In this document: positions 21,550 through 34,049 of the stretch, piece by piece
Layout: the number at the start of each line of letters is the position of its first letter
Position numbering within the stretch: the first letter of the stretch is position 1
NCBI GenBank assembly: GCA_003290165.1
Contig: QNQO01000648.1
Location: 372,001 to 436,000, forward strand
Direction of reading: 5' to 3'
DNA from: Berberis thunbergii
Lineage: Eukaryota; Streptophyta; Magnoliopsida; Ranunculales; Berberidaceae
DNA length: 64,000 bases
Program-made: the position numbers and the translations under genes
Notes under the pieces: generated by a model
What the model saw: the letters and a program-made list of their open reading frames with translations, nothing else
Told to the model about the DNA's origin: nothing
Databases searched by the model: none

Positions 21550-22705
21550 TTAACATCTCCTGTTATGATCTCTGGCAAAATATGGGTGCTTTAATACTTC
21601 TTGAGCAGTCAATCGATTTGAAGGGTCGTATTTAAGCAAACCTTGCATGAGGTCTTCAAATCACCAGCGGAATGATCTAGGGCTGGGCAGGTCCGGGTAA
21701 CCGGGCCGAAAATAAAATTGAAAATCAGCCTGATTATTTTAAGCCCCCAAGTCTGAGGCTCGAGACCGAATCGAATTGGGCCGATTAATCGAATTCTAGG
21801 CCGATCTCGATCCAAAGCGCAAAGGTTCAAACTCCAAAGCCCAAACAAAACTGCTGCTATAAAGGTCAAAACTGCTATGAGGCTTTGTCAATGACACTGC
21901 TTGATACCTCTCTTGGCTTTCTTCCAATACCAACTACTTTAACTTTTTAGGACATTTTTGGATTAACTGAATCACTAGCAGACATTCAAACCACACCCAT
22001 CACTATGTTGAGAGAGATGACATTAACTTGTGAAAAAGAATAAACTTCCAAAGTCTCCAAAGATTAGAACATTAAAAGGCTATTATCTAAATATAGTATA
22101 AAATAAATAGCTTATGACATAGTGTAAACAATATTCACATTGCCATTATGAAAAGACCGGTAGCTTGAAACTTTATTTTGGAGATAAATAAAGATTGTCT
22201 ACTAACATTGCATACTAATCATTTCTCAATCTAACTTTGTTTAATTAGAAAAAAAACATTATCACTGTTAAAATCATAATATTGGTCATACATACATGTT
22301 ATATCTTGAGAAATCGACAATATGAAGATTCAGTTAAACAACATATCCCTTTCAAAGTTGGCAAATTGGCTATAGAATAAAGTTAGTCAAATATATTTAA
22401 ATTGGACCTAGTGCTGAAGTAAAAACTGTTTAGAAGTTTGATAAAGCCCAAATTGCTGCTATAGCCCAAACAAATTTCTATTTATTCATACTCGAGTCGG
22501 GCCGGTTACTCGACGGGTTTCAGAAAGGGTAACCGAGGCCCGGACCAGAAACATCGGGCCGGGCCGAATTTTAAAATCGAAAATTCAATAATAAATAAAA
22601 AACCGATCCGATCCGAACCTACCCGATCGGTTCGAGTTTTCGAGCTGAAATGCCCACCCCTAGAATGATCTATACGATGCATAACAAGATTCTGAAGGCG
22701 AGGCG
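21550..22705 (-). pseudogene. LAMMER kinase (AFC family) C-terminal fragment, split by a hAT element
   Basis: On the minus strand, 22,705-22,663 encodes PPRLQNLVMHRIDHS. After the hAT element, 21,669-21,550 continues with AGDL and then, after a one-base frame change, EDLMQGLLKYDPSNRLTAQ and HPYFARDHNRR before a stop. This is the C-terminal lobe of plant LAMMER dual-specificity kinases (AFC1-3), which phosphorylate SR splicing factors. The RLQNL and LLxYDPxxRLTAxE-xxHPFF blocks are diagnostic. Only the last 55 residues or so exist and no catalytic loop is present. The natural end of the protein seems to be included. Confidence 0.85.
21678..22662. mobile_element. non-autonomous hAT element with perfect 8-bp target duplication
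   Basis: The element starts TAGGGCTGGGCAGG and ends TGCCCACCCCTA. It is flanked on both sides by GAATGATC (21,670-21,677 and 22,663-22,670). The inner ends are rich in CGGGTAACCGGGCC and matching inverted motifs near 22,500-22,640. At 985 bp it has no transposase frame. It interrupts the LAMMER-kinase fragment. Confidence 0.95.
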
Positions 22706-22860
22706 GCTTCTCTCTCAAGCTTCATTCATCATTTCTGTGTATTTGTGTTTGATTTGCAGTGGAAAAGAAAAAGTGAATGAGTAGGTTGAAGAGGAAGCGC
22801 CGAAAGATGAGCCAACAAAGGGTAAGGTTTGGGCAGGAGAAGAAATAGATTGGGTTAGGG

Positions 22861-22891
<31 letters not shown>

Positions 22892-23262
22892 TCTAAAGGG
22901 CCAGGGGTATTTTTATAATATAAATGCTTAAACGGATATATGGGGCGGATATAGCCAGATTTGTATCTGCCCTGAATATTTGATGGATGTTATTTAGATA
23001 TCTGTATCCGCCCCAAAATCCGTTTAGGCACATCCAAAACCGCCCCAATCGGGACATATGTGGTGGATATTCGTGAAAATTCGCCCCACTGCCATCCCTA
23101 AAACAAATAGGGTAATAGCACAACTGGTATACTAGGGCTTACTTTCTTCGAACCCTTCCAAAGGCGATTAATTATTTAAGGATCTAATAAAATCCTTGCT
23201 CACCTTTTTTGATAAAATTAAGAAATGTGTGTGTCAATGTTTAAAAAGGTTACCAATGTAAC
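22706..23262. other. spacer with poly(T) and a hAT-like end
   Basis: A run of about 28 T occupies 22,861-22,888. From about 22,905 to 23,100 the sequence holds GGGGCGGATAT and related inverted motifs and ends CGCCCCACTGCCATCCCTA, which looks like one end of another hAT element. No duplication was found to define it. No gene is seen. Confidence 0.4.
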
Positions 23263-23815
23263 TAATGCGTCCAAATCTGTTCTCTTAGATATTTGACTTG
23301 CAAAATAGGGTTAAACTGCCAAAGACCATCTGTTTGGTGGTTGAAGGCACTCCGATGCTTAAGTTAGTTAATCTGTGGGAGAGAATGAATTTGGACAAAG
23401 TATAGTTAAGTTGTGTTTGCATACCTTTCGTCGAAAGTCCCGTTTACCTTATATAATGAGCATAATTAACTCTCTGCATGACTAAAGCATGTAGGGCGTG
23501 ATGAGAGGAGACGTTTCTTACGACAGTCTCCTCCTTCATTGAGACGCGTCCTTGGAGGAGTGATTCCCGCCATGACTTGTCTCATTCGCAACGTTTTTAT
23601 TCTCTAAGGGAAGAAGACCATTGGGTTTGGACTTGGGCTTTTGATTATAGTATATTATTAAAGATATTTTTTGGCCTTTAATGATCGGGCTTGCCTTTTT
23701 GGGGTTTTTGGACCGAACCTGTTATCCATGTTGAGATTGAAGTGTTTGTTCCTTGTAATGGATGATCTTTACCACGTGTACAATCGTGATTAAAGGATGA
23801 TTTAATGTATCATCA
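23263..23815 (-). repeat. 3' LTR of Tat-A
   Basis: It aligns throughout with the Tat-B LTR at 49,151-49,700, and the alignment ends sharply at both outer borders. On the minus strand it begins TGATGATACAT and ends GGACGCATTA (CATCA in Tat-B). A C-rich stretch on the + strand (ATTCCCCTTAG) follows as a decayed polypurine tract. The matching 5' LTR is not in the window, because pol is cut off at 31,831. Confidence 0.85.
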
Positions 23816-24046
23816 GCTATTCCCCTTAGTTAGTGGGCGTGCTTGCGTGGCCGCTAACTTTTTGGCGGTTGGTTTTTGAGTTCATGATTGTAATTCTGCA
23901 CTGCATTAAATGCCATTAACAGTTGTCGCTTCGGTTTCTATTCCACTGCTCTGTTAGTCTGTTCATTTCGGCTTAATTTCTAGGATTTTGTACAACCATG
24001 ATGTCTTGCATGTCTTACCATTAGTTGTTTTTTCGTTGCCCAACAC

Positions 24047-24055
24047 TATAAAAGG
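24047..24055 (+). promoter_or_regulatory. TATA box upstream of the Tat-A accessory gene
   Basis: TATAAAAGG lies 106 bases before the ATG at 24,153, on the same strand as the accessory gene and opposite to pol. In Tat-B the equivalent position reads TACAAAAGG, a one-base loss of the TATA core. Confidence 0.65.
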
Positions 24056-24152
24056 AGCATGGAGATCTGTGTTATTTTCTTTACGCTATCCCCATTTTCA
24101 GAGCTCATCATTCCTTATTTTCTTCATTTTCTGCATTCCAAATCTCATTTTC

Positions 24153-26775
24153 ATGGCTTCTAACAGAACCCTAAGTCAGGATGATTTTGCTGTTTGGGAG
24201 GCATTTTTCGAGCCTAGGCAGACGACGCAAGAAACATAGACTATGTTTGTCGGACATTCTTTCTTCCATCTAATTTGGAGGTTGTTTTGCCCAGGAATGA
24301 TGACAACCCTGCTCATCCGAGGCCTGGTTACATTGTACTTTACCCTGCAATGTTCAGGTCTGGTTTTCAATTTTTTTAGTTAAAGAGATCTTCTGGAATT
24401 ATTTGGATATTGTCGGAATTTCTCTTGCTCAAATGGGTCCCAATGACTGGAGGGTGATGGTTAGAACCATGGTGAGAGCTCTGTTGTTTGGTATTCCTTT
24501 GAGCGAAAGGTTCTGCATTCTTTGGTGACGTTCAAGGTTAACATGAATCATGTTTGCTTTTTTCATTCGCCTATTTGCTTGGGGAAGTTGAAAGATGACT
24601 ACAGCTCATGGGCGAAACTGTGGTTCTACGCCTTCATAAAGTCTGGGTATTTGGTAATAGGTCCATTCCAAGGACGTTTAGGGAGCCCAGGAGATGGAAT
24701 GAGCTGAAATTGACTAAAACATCGGATGAAGTGAGGAAGCAATTCCTCTTACTTCCTCGTGTTAGTTTTGAAGAATTTCTCAAGCCGATGTTGTTGAACG
24801 AAGTGGTTTGTACACCCTAAACGCTTTGGAGCATTTTTTTGTTCTTGAGAATCATAACTCCAACGTCACTGTTGCTCGTGTTGATGCTGTTGTCATTTCT
24901 AATGTGGCAAAGAGGCGTACTGCTTCTTCTAGTGCTGGATTTCAATGCTAGTGCTGAGCTCCATTGAACGGATTTCAATGCTCTTGTCTCCAGTGCTGGT
25001 CTGACCACTAGAAAGAGGCAGGCTCCTAGGCATGCAAGCTCGTCGAAGAGGCTGGTTACAAGTGATTTGGCTCGTCCTGGCTGCACTTTAAAGTGGAATA
25101 GACTTGTTGGTTCTGCTTTGAGGACTGCTCGGGTTGCTCTCCTCCAAGTTCTGCTGGGAAAGATGCTGAAGACGATGCTCGTCTTGTTGCTGGAGAGGCT
25201 GAAGAACTGAGTCGGACTGTGGAGAGAAGTAAGGTGCAAGTCTCTCATCAGTTAAGTGTGTATGAGAAAACCATTCTCTCTACTACTGGCATGCGCTATC
25301 TCACCAAGGTTTTGGATGATGATGTTTGTGTCATCACGAATAAGATGACACAAATTTCAATAGAGAGGTCTTGGAATATGAATAGTAAGAAGACCTTGGC
25401 CGATTTTGACTACAATATTTCTTTTGATGAGGTCGAAGTTGACTGTGGTTAGAGCTCCAAGTCTCCTCCTCCTCCTACTCGTCTTGGTGATTCAAGGGAG
25501 TTGCTTGCTTATTCTTTTCCTCGTCCGAAGCCCACCCTTGTTGTTTTGAAAAAGAAGGGTAAGAGTGGTGTTTCCATCATCAACGACTTTCGGTCGTCAA
25601 ACCAGTAACTAGAGGTGGAGCTTCAATTCTTCCAGACCCCATCGTTCTTCATCCACATATTAGTTGGAAGGAGCCTGTTCCTGGAGAGATCCGTATTAAT
25701 TCGGATGGGAAGTTCAGCTAGTATTTGGAGATAGACGTACATGATAGTGCATGTAATCTCATCACCTCGTGGCATACGTGGTTGCTTGAGAGAGTGTCGA
25801 TGCTAGTGCATCTGCCTAGTAAACACCTCGACCAAGGTCTTAAACAGATAATGGAGGGGATGAACCATCTCACTTATGTTGGGATGATGGGGTTGGAGTA
25901 CCAGGCTGCATGTGATCATGTGTCGGTTTTGAGAAGAAGATGGCGGGGCAGGCGTTGCAGCTTTCTGATGCTTTATTTAAAGTTCATAAGCTGAAAACGG
26001 ATCATGTTGAGCAGGAGAAGGTTATTGGCGCTATTCAAGCTTTGTTAAAGGAAGCAGAATCTATCCAAGATAGGTTTGCTTCTGATCTTACTATTTCGGA
26101 TGAGGAGATGAATCACTTGCTGGGTATGCTGGCTGCTGTCGAGAATGAGTTATTCAGTGAAAAAGATGGTCGTGATTAGGCACTCTGCTTGTTGTAAGGC
26201 TACTGAGGAGTGAGTGGGGCAGCTGACCGCCGAGCTTGCTTCTGTTAAAGCGCAAACTTCTGAGAAACTTTTCGTGGTTGAATGAGAACTTTCTCTGACC
26301 ATGGATGAACTTTGTGTTGTTATGGACAAGCTCAAGGCTGTTGAAGCAGTAGAATGGACCAAGATCGTCGATGGCAGGATTCACCTCATCGACTTCATTG
26401 AGTCGGAGGAAGGTCTTGATATGTCAAAATATCATGCAATAGCTGACCAAGTCTTTGAGGACGAGGACGATGACTAACCTGCACCAAATCCTCTGAGTGA
26501 TCCAGTTGACGAAGGTCAAGTGTCTTTTCCTCCTTTCGATCCAGCCACTATCGACAAGGCCTTGTCTCCTCCAGCTGTCCATGTTGGAACTCCACCACAG
26601 TCTGCTCTTACTGCTGAAGAAGAGGCTTCATTTCTGTTTGAAAGACAAGACCCCATTTCCTCTGCCGACAATGTTCAACCTTTTCTGATTGTCCTTGCTA
26701 GTGGCAATTTAATTACTTTCTCTATCTCTTCTCCAATTGTTGTTGTAACTTCCTATCCTAATGTAATAGATTAGA
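24153..26775 (+). pseudogene. Tat-A accessory gene, antisense to pol (putative gypsy-type transposon protein)
   Basis: It starts MASNRTLSQDDFAVWEAFFE at 24,153. Scattered frames continue as RPGYIVLYPAMFRSG, DIVGISLAQMGPNDWRVMV, then RTFREPRRWNELKL, with the PxGYxxLY and AQMxPNxWR blocks of the PF04195 family. A middle part of basic and serine-rich linker (TTRKRQAPRHASSSKRL) follows, then coiled-coil-like helices to about 26,400. The last frame, 26,520-26,774, is acidic and proline-rich, ending NVID. The Tat-B copy at 50,039-52,495 runs parallel throughout. Many stops and frameshifts are present. Family function is unknown; Grande elements of grasses are reported to hold a comparable reverse-strand gene at this position. 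Confidence 0.78.
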
Positions 26776-27099
26776 TCATGAATGAATACTTCTTTTATAT
26801 CTTATGTTTTTTGTTGCTTTATTTCTTATCTCGTAATAGTCGTCTGACTTATATGTTTCTTTTGATAGATTACGGCCTGGAAAATGTCATAGACGTAGCT
26901 TGACTTCTAGGCTAACCTTGTGATATATACGTAATAGTAAATATAGCCTACTTTTTTGTCCAGGTTTCGTATACGTTTTTGTCTAACTTAATAGTTTAGA
27001 CTTGGCTGAATTTCTTCTTTTCGAATTGGTCTAACTTTACTATACTGACTAATTCTAATATGCTTTTGGTCCGTCATGCTGATCGCAAGGAGAATTGTA

Positions 27100-29205
27100 A
27101 GTAAGTCTGACTTGGATATCCTGACTACTTTGGTATGTTTTGTGGTCCAATATGGTGGTTGGATCAGAAGATAAGTCTGACTTATACTTCCTGACTTATT
27201 AAATACACTTTGTGATCCAACAAGGTGATCGGATAAGAAGATTTACGAGTAATTCTATATTATACATCTCGACTTATTAAATACACTTTGTGGTCTGACA
27301 TGGTGATTGGATCAAAAGATTTACGAATAAGTCTGACTAATATGTCCTGACTTATTAATACACTTCGTGGTCTGACATGGTGATTAGACCATAAGATTTA
27401 TAAGTGATTATGACTTATATGTCCTGACTTGTTTAATACACTTTGTGGTCCGACACGGTGATCCCACCAAAAGATTTACAAGTAAGTTTAACTTATACGT
27501 CCTAACTTATTAAATACACTTTCTGGTCCGACATGGTGATCGGACTAGAAGATTTCTGAGTATGTCTGATTTATACGTCCTGACTTATTAAATACAATTT
27601 GTGGACCGACATGGTGATCGAACCAGAAGATTTACGGTTAAGTCTGACTTATACTTCCTGACTTATTAAATACACTTTGTGATCCGACATAGTGATCTGA
27701 ACAGAAGATTTATAAGTAAGTCTGACTTATATGTCCTGACTTGTTAAATACATTTCATGGTCTGACATGGTGATTGGATCAGAGGACTTATAAGTAAGTC
27801 AGACTTATACCGACATGGTGATCAAATCAGATGATTTACGAGTAAATTTAACTTACATGTCCAAACTTATTAAATACACTTTGTGGTCTGACATGGTGAT
27901 CATACCAGAAGATTTCTGAGTAAGTCTGAGTTATACGTCCTTACTTATTAAATACACTTTGTGGACCAACATGGTGATCGTGCCAAAAGGTTTACGAGTA
28001 AGTCTAACTTATACGTCCTGACTTATGAAATACAATTCGTGGTCCGACATGGTGATCGAACCAGAAGATTTCTGAGTAAGTCTAACTTATACGTCATGAC
28101 TTGTTAAATACACTTTATGGTTCGACATGGTGACCAAACTAGAAGATTTACGAGTAAGTCTGACTTATTAAATACACTTTGTGTTCTGACATGGTGATTT
28201 GAACAAAAGTTTTATAAGTAAGTCTAACTTATATGTCCTGACTTGTTAAATACACTTCGTGGTCTGACATGGTAATCAGACCAGAAGATTTATATGTAAG
28301 TCTGACTTATACCAACATGGTGATTAGGCCATAAGATTTACGAGTAAGTCTAACTTATACGTACTGAATTATTAAATACACTTTGTGGTTCGACATTGTG
28401 ATCGAACCAAAAGATTTTCGAGTAAGTTTCACTTATACGTCATGACTTATTAAATACAATTTGTGGACTGACATGGTGATCGGACAAAAGATTTACGCGA
28501 CTTATAAGTTCTGGCTTATTAAATACACTCCGTGGTTCGACATAGTGATTGGACTAGAAGATTTTTGAGTAAGTCTGACTTATACAACCTGACTTATTAA
28601 ATACACTTCGTGGTCCGACATGGTGATCGGACCAAAAGATTTATAAGTCTGACTTATATGTCCTGACTTGTTAAATACACTTCGTGGTTCGACATGGTGA
28701 TTGGACTAGAAGATTTACAATTAAGTCTGACTTATACGTCCTGACTTATTAAATACACTTCGTGGTCCAACTTGGTGATTTGAACAGAATATTAATAAGT
28801 CCTAACTTGTTAAATACACTTTGTGATATGACATGGTGATCGGACAAGAAGATTTATACGTAAGTCTGACTTATACCGACATGGTGATCAAACTTGAAGA
28901 TTTACGAGTAAGTCTGACTTATTAAATACACTTTGTGGTCCGGCATGGTGAAAGGACCAAAATATTTCTGAGTAAGTCTGACTTATACGTCCTGAAAATT
29001 ATTAAATACACTTTGTGGACCGACATAGTGATCGGACCAGAAGATTTACGAGTAAGTCTGACTTATATGTCCTAACTTATTAAATAAGCTTCGTGGTCCG
29101 ACATAGTGATCAGACAAGAAGTTTTACGAGTAAGTCGGACTTTACGTTTTGACTTATTAAATACACTTTGTGGTCCGACATAGTAATCAGACCGTGAGAT
29201 TTATA
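27100..29205. repeat. tandem array, about 78-bp unit, about 27 copies (Tat-A)
   Basis: Each unit contains GACTTATTAAATACACTTTG, then a TGGTCCGACATGGTGATCGG variant, then AGAAGATTTACGAGTAAGTC. Copies run head to tail with small length changes and short internal deletions. The related Tat-B copy has only about five units at 52,800-53,185. The array lies between the end of integrase and the accessory gene. Confidence 0.95.
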
Positions 29206-29284
29206 AGTAACCTCCTAGTTTGACTTTGACATCCAAACCGGATTAGATTATTGGAGCAAGAGACAAAAGATTCTTTGAATTTGG

Positions 29285-31831
29285 AAGTTTATTGATAATA
29301 ACTTTTCAAGTGTTTGACATTCCATGGTCTCTTGAGTTGTTCTCCCTTTGAATTTTCCAACCAGTATGTTCCCGATCTATTGACTTTCACTACTTTGTGT
29401 GGTCTTTCCCAGTTAGAATTCAGTTTTCCTGCGCTTGGTTCTTTTGTATAGAGTTGGACCTTTTTGAGTACCATATTGTTGATGCTGAACGTGTGGGGCT
29501 TGACTTTTTTTTATTGTAGTAACTTGCCATTCTCTGTTAGTAGGTCGCTACTTTGATTGAAACTTTGTTTGATTTCCATTAAGAAGGTTTAGTTCGACAT
29601 GCAATGCTTCATTGTTGTTATCTATTCGAAACTCTTCATTTCTGAATGTTGGCATTCCAATGTCAACTGGTACCATTGCCTCAGACCAACATGCCAGGGT
29701 GAATGGTGTTTCTTCGATCATAGTTTTCTTCATTGTTCTGTAGGCCCAGAGGACGCCTGACAGTTCGGACACCTACAATCCTTTTGATGTTTTAAGCTTC
29801 TTCTTGATTGCTTCTAGAATTGTTCGATTGGTCACTTCTGCTTGTCTGTTAGTTTGCGGATGAGCAGATGCTGAAAAGTTGTTTGATACTTAGGTTTTCA
29901 GACAACTTTTTTTTAATTTTTTGCGTTCAAATTGGGTTCCATTGTTAGTGACAATTATTCTGGGTACTTCGAATCTGCATATTATCTTATTCCAAAGAAA
30001 AATTTTGATCTGACCTTCTCTTATCTTCGCCAATGATTCTACTTCTACCCACTTGGTGAAGTAGTCTACTGCTATGAAGATGAACTTTTTCTGTTGGATA
30101 CTGGAAGTGGACCTGCGATGTCCATTACCCATTGCGCTAATGGTCACAAACTACTAATCGGGATTAGGTTTTGACCTAGCATGTGAGTCTATGGAGCGAA
30201 TTGTTGACCTTTGTCACAAGTTTGAACTATTTCATTTGCATTTTGTTGCATTGTTGGCCAGTAGTATCCCAATGTTAAGCCTTTATGAGCTAGTGTTTTC
30301 CCTCTTGGATGGTTCCTGCATATGCCGAAATGAATTTAGCAGGCGGCCCATAGCAAACCGTCTTTAGAGTCTGTCATTGATCAATGTGTACCGTGCTGTT
30401 ATATTTCATAGTTTACGAGACTCTATCTTATATGTTGGTAGTGCTTCGTTTTGTATGTACGTCAGGATTGGAGTTATCCAATTGTTTTCTTGATCCGTTG
30501 CACACACTTCTTGTGCTTGGTTTTCCATAATTGAGCTCTCTTTTACCGTGACGAGTGGATTTCGGTTTATTCAGCACGTGATGTTTCTTCAGCCAAGCTA
30601 TCCACTCCCTTTTGTTTTCTACTTTTGCTCATCTATGAACGGTTATTGTTTTGAAGCTTTCAATCAGTACGCTTGCCTTTGATGGTATGCTGTCATCCGT
30701 GCATCTTTCACTTGGAAGTCACCGTTTAACTGGTTGACATTAGCTCGTTATTTAGTCCGAATTAGTGAAATGACAGAATCTATAAAAATTATTCAACAAG
30801 CTCTGGAACGAATTCCGAGGGGGGGCTTATGAGAATTTAGATGTACGACATTTTGATAGACAAGGGATTCATAGAACGTTCCATGGACCGTTCCAAGTAC
30901 CACTAATTAGGAGTCAGTGAAAATGCCGATTTCTTTTATTCCGAGGTGTTTGGCCAATTGTAATCCGGCTATTACTGTTTCATACTTGACTTCATTGTTT
31001 GAGCCATTGAAACCGAGTTTTATTGCCTTTTCCAATGTCACTTCTTTCGAATTGTACTGAGTTATTCCAGCTCCACTTCCCTTCTCATGGGATACTTCGT
31101 CACAACACATGATTCATCATTGAGTATTTGGTTCAACAATTTCTTGCTCTTTATTGTTGTTTGTTTTATGTTCATTGAAGCCTGCAAACTCAGCGATGAA
31201 GTCTGCTCATACACTAGCTTTTATTGCAATCTTAGGAGCATAGTTGATGTCGAACTGATCGGGCTCTACTCCCCATTTCACCATTCTTCCGAACAACTCT
31301 GGTTTATATGGTTCCGATCGAATTGGGTGTTTGTTCATGACAGTGATTGGGTGGGCCTAAAAGTAAGATTGTAGTTTTCTGGAAGAGACAACTAAGGCGA
31401 GTGCTAGTTTATCCAAAGAAGGATAGTTAACTTTTGCGTTCGCGAATGTTTTGTTAACGTAGTAGGCTAGCTTTTGTGTGTTGTTTCCTCGCGTATCAGT
31501 ATCAAGCTAACTGCATGTTTAGATATTGACAGATACAGTACAGTACAATGTCTCATCTAGTTTTGGCTTTAATAATAGTTCAATGCTACCAATGTTACGC
31601 CTTCAGTATTTATAAAGCTTGTTCACATTCTTCATTCCATTTGAAATTTTGTTCCCTTTCAAGATCTTGAAGAAGGGAAGACATTTGTCTGATGATCTGG
31701 AGATGAACTTGTTTAAGGCTGTTGTCCTGCCGTTGAGGCTTTGTACACCTTTTATGCTGGTAGGCGATTGCATGTTGAGGAATGCTTGTATCTGTTTCGG
31801 ATAAGCTTCAATCTCTATCTGATTGACCATG
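29285..31831 (-). pseudogene. Tat-A pol remnant: RT end, RNase H, integrase
   Basis: Broken minus-strand frames appear in Ty3/gypsy order. At 31,830-31,603 there is the end of reverse transcriptase with SPTSIKGVQSLNGRTTALN and RSSDKCLPFF. At 31,110-30,907 there is a second, plant-type RNase H with GSGAGI, NNEVKYETVIAGL and GIKEIGIFTDS. At about 30,330-30,180 lies the integrase zinc-binding region. At 30,147-29,890 is the core with VDYFTKWVEVE. At 29,772-29,548 is WAYRT then ETPFTLACWSEA, and at 29,474-29,289 is the C-terminal part (GKLNSNWERPHKV). The extra RNase H marks the Tat lineage. RT is cut off by the LTR beginning at 31,832. Stops and frameshifts occur throughout. Confidence 0.88.
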
Positions 31832-32780
31832 TGATGAAGATTTTATTAACATAAATTAATAAGTTAATAAACCCTACTTGTAATACCGCAAGTGCATGGT
31901 TGTCTAACTAGTAGACAGTGGCAAATACAGGGCGATTCCACGAGGATTGACGAGATAGTCGAATTGTAAGACTTATTTAAACTTATTTATGAAAATTACT
32001 AAATTAAGAAAACTAAATTGACAACTAAAATTAAACTGGTAAGATGATAAGAGAATAGACCGAGACATCGAATCCACCACAGGTTCTTCGAGATTCGTGT
32101 AATCTAAATTATTATTTTCAAGAATCAACACGACTAACTTAAAGATTAATCTAAGTTCGCAATTGATTTCAGCAAATGCATAAACCCCTAGCATTGCATG
32201 TCTTTCTACGACACACACAATCACAAATTTATTTTAACTAATTATACACCTCTAACATTGCATGTTTTCTTACGACACACACAATCACAGAATCAAATTA
32301 ATTGATTAAAGCAGACTTCAAATATCAACAAGGGATCTTCTAACTACCAATTAATTTAGATAATTATTCTGGATATAATCGGTGAAAACAAATTATTGAA
32401 ATTCAGAAATCAATTGTGTTTAACATTCAAACATATAGAAAACAATAAATTCAAATACGAAAAACTCTAGGAAACCTTGTGGCAACAGAGAGAAGCTATT
32501 GAAAGTGAAATCAAAGGTGGAGTCTTTTTGGTTTGCAATATTTAATTGAGAAGGATGCAAAGAGGACAGACGGATGTGGCGGAGAAAACAAAAGAAAATC
32601 AAGATTTTTTTTCTTGAATTCTTCAAACAGATGACTCCTCCTAGAGAAAGAAAAAATGGTTGCTAGAGGTGAGGAACGAGGAAGAAGATGATGATTATTG
32701 TAAATCAAGCCATTAACTCATTCCTCGAGATTTGCAATAATATTAAGGCGTGTTCTGAAAAAATTATATGTATTTTATTT
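31832..32780 (-). repeat. LTR or LTR fragment of the same family as the 38,529 solo LTR
   Basis: The first 65 bases or so (TGATGAAGATTTTATTAAC, then ACTTGTAATACCGCAAGTGC) align with the start of the solo LTR at 38,529. A TATCCACGAGG-like block (GATTCCACGAGGATTGACG) follows, as is common in such LTRs. The interior repeats ACACACAATCACA. The right boundary is not defined, and no copy of CCATG, the five bases before it, was found downstream. Confidence 0.65.
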
Positions 32781-33629
32781 AATTTTAATTTTTTGTTTTA
32801 ATGATAACAATTTATCTTGCTTCGAGAGTTTCTATCTCTAGGTGTACGGTAAACTTTTGGAGCATAAGTGTGCCCCTCAGTCACTATCCCCATTTTTGCT
32901 CTCAATCAGTATTGAAGTGTAAGCCTATTTTAAGGTAAAAATATATATTATAAAATTTAAGGGTTAAACTCATTTAAATTTGAATACTTGGGGGGAAAAT
33001 TTAAATGCTGAGAATGAATTCGCCAAAACATGAAGTTTAGGATTTTTGTTTAAATGTGCATTAAGATGTCTGACTCATTTTTTTTTCTAGTATGATCGGC
33101 CTGTCTCATGGCTTTGAAAAATATTAAAGACGTGAAATATATTATATGTTTTCTAATTATAAAATATATATTTTAAAATTTTTACCGCTTGTATTGATTA
33201 TTGATTTTGTTGGAAAGATCTTTAAAAATACATTTCAACGATACTAAGATTTTCAAAATCCGACAACGATGTAGATAGTTATGATAATTTTCATTTTGCT
33301 AAAAGGAAAACATAATATTTTCCCTCTCCGCCACATGTACATTCCACCAACTTTTTTCAAAAGTTTATAATTATTTTTGCCCTTTTACATGTTTTATATT
33401 TATCAATATACCATCATACAAAATGAATCTCGACCCTCAAATTCAATACATTTTCCAACTTTCAATCCTAACCATCTTTTATCTCCAATGCTCATGATTT
33501 GACTTTGTCTCAGTCAGCAGTGAATAGTAAAACACATATTTGAATTGTAAGATAGATTTGAATGCAAGTTGCAACAAATCTTATTGAATAAACCAGCGAC
33601 AAATTTAAAACATATAATAATAAACAGAA
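32781..33629. other. AT-rich sequence without recognised gene
   Basis: No coding or repeat structure could be assigned. Parts may belong to the LTR on its left. Confidence 0.4.
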
Positions 33630-33759
33630 ATTCTAAATGTCGAGGAAGTGGGCAAGGAAACGAGCGAGGGGAGGGAGGTGGCGGGGTCGGGGACGTTCAC
33701 CTCCATCGGGATGCGTGCCATCGATTTTTGCACACGCATCACTACTACAAATATTAGCT

Positions 33760-34010
33760 TAGGTAACGCCACTTAGATAACGCTTTTTTAAAGAGCTATC
33801 CAAGTGGGCACTAGGATAGCGCTTATTTGTCTTAAAAAAACACTACAATAGCGCTTTTAATTTTTTTTTCAGTTAAGCGCTATCTTAGTTATGTCTTAGA
33901 TAGCGCTTTAAAAAACGCTATGAGAAAAAACGTTACCAAAGCTACCATAGCGCTTCCGAAGCGCTATGCTACTTACATTTAGGATAGCGCTTCCGAATAA
34001 AAGCGGGAGA
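33760..34010. repeat. left subterminal repeats of Pack-CACTA-2
   Basis: About ten copies of AGCGCTAT or its complement ATAGCGCT, often paired as inverted repeats, lie next to the left end. Matching clusters lie at 38,340-38,500 and 40,510-40,690, now separated by the solo LTR. Confidence 0.88.
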
Positions 34011-34049
34011 TCAAAACATAAAACCGCTTATTATTTCACCCAAATTTTT

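Noticed and set aside
22905..23100. Second hAT element beside the AFC fragment
   Set aside because: One end looks right (CCATCCCTA), but no opposite end or 8-bp duplication could be located, so it is mentioned only as a spacer feature.
27100..29205. CRISPR-like array
   Set aside because: The repeats are long, contiguous and diverged, have no unique spacers, and sit inside a plant retroelement.
31820..31850. Apparent continuation of Tat-A reverse transcriptase past 31,831
   Set aside because: The translation looked faintly RT-like, but the DNA aligns better with the start of the LTR at 38,529, including its TGATG start.
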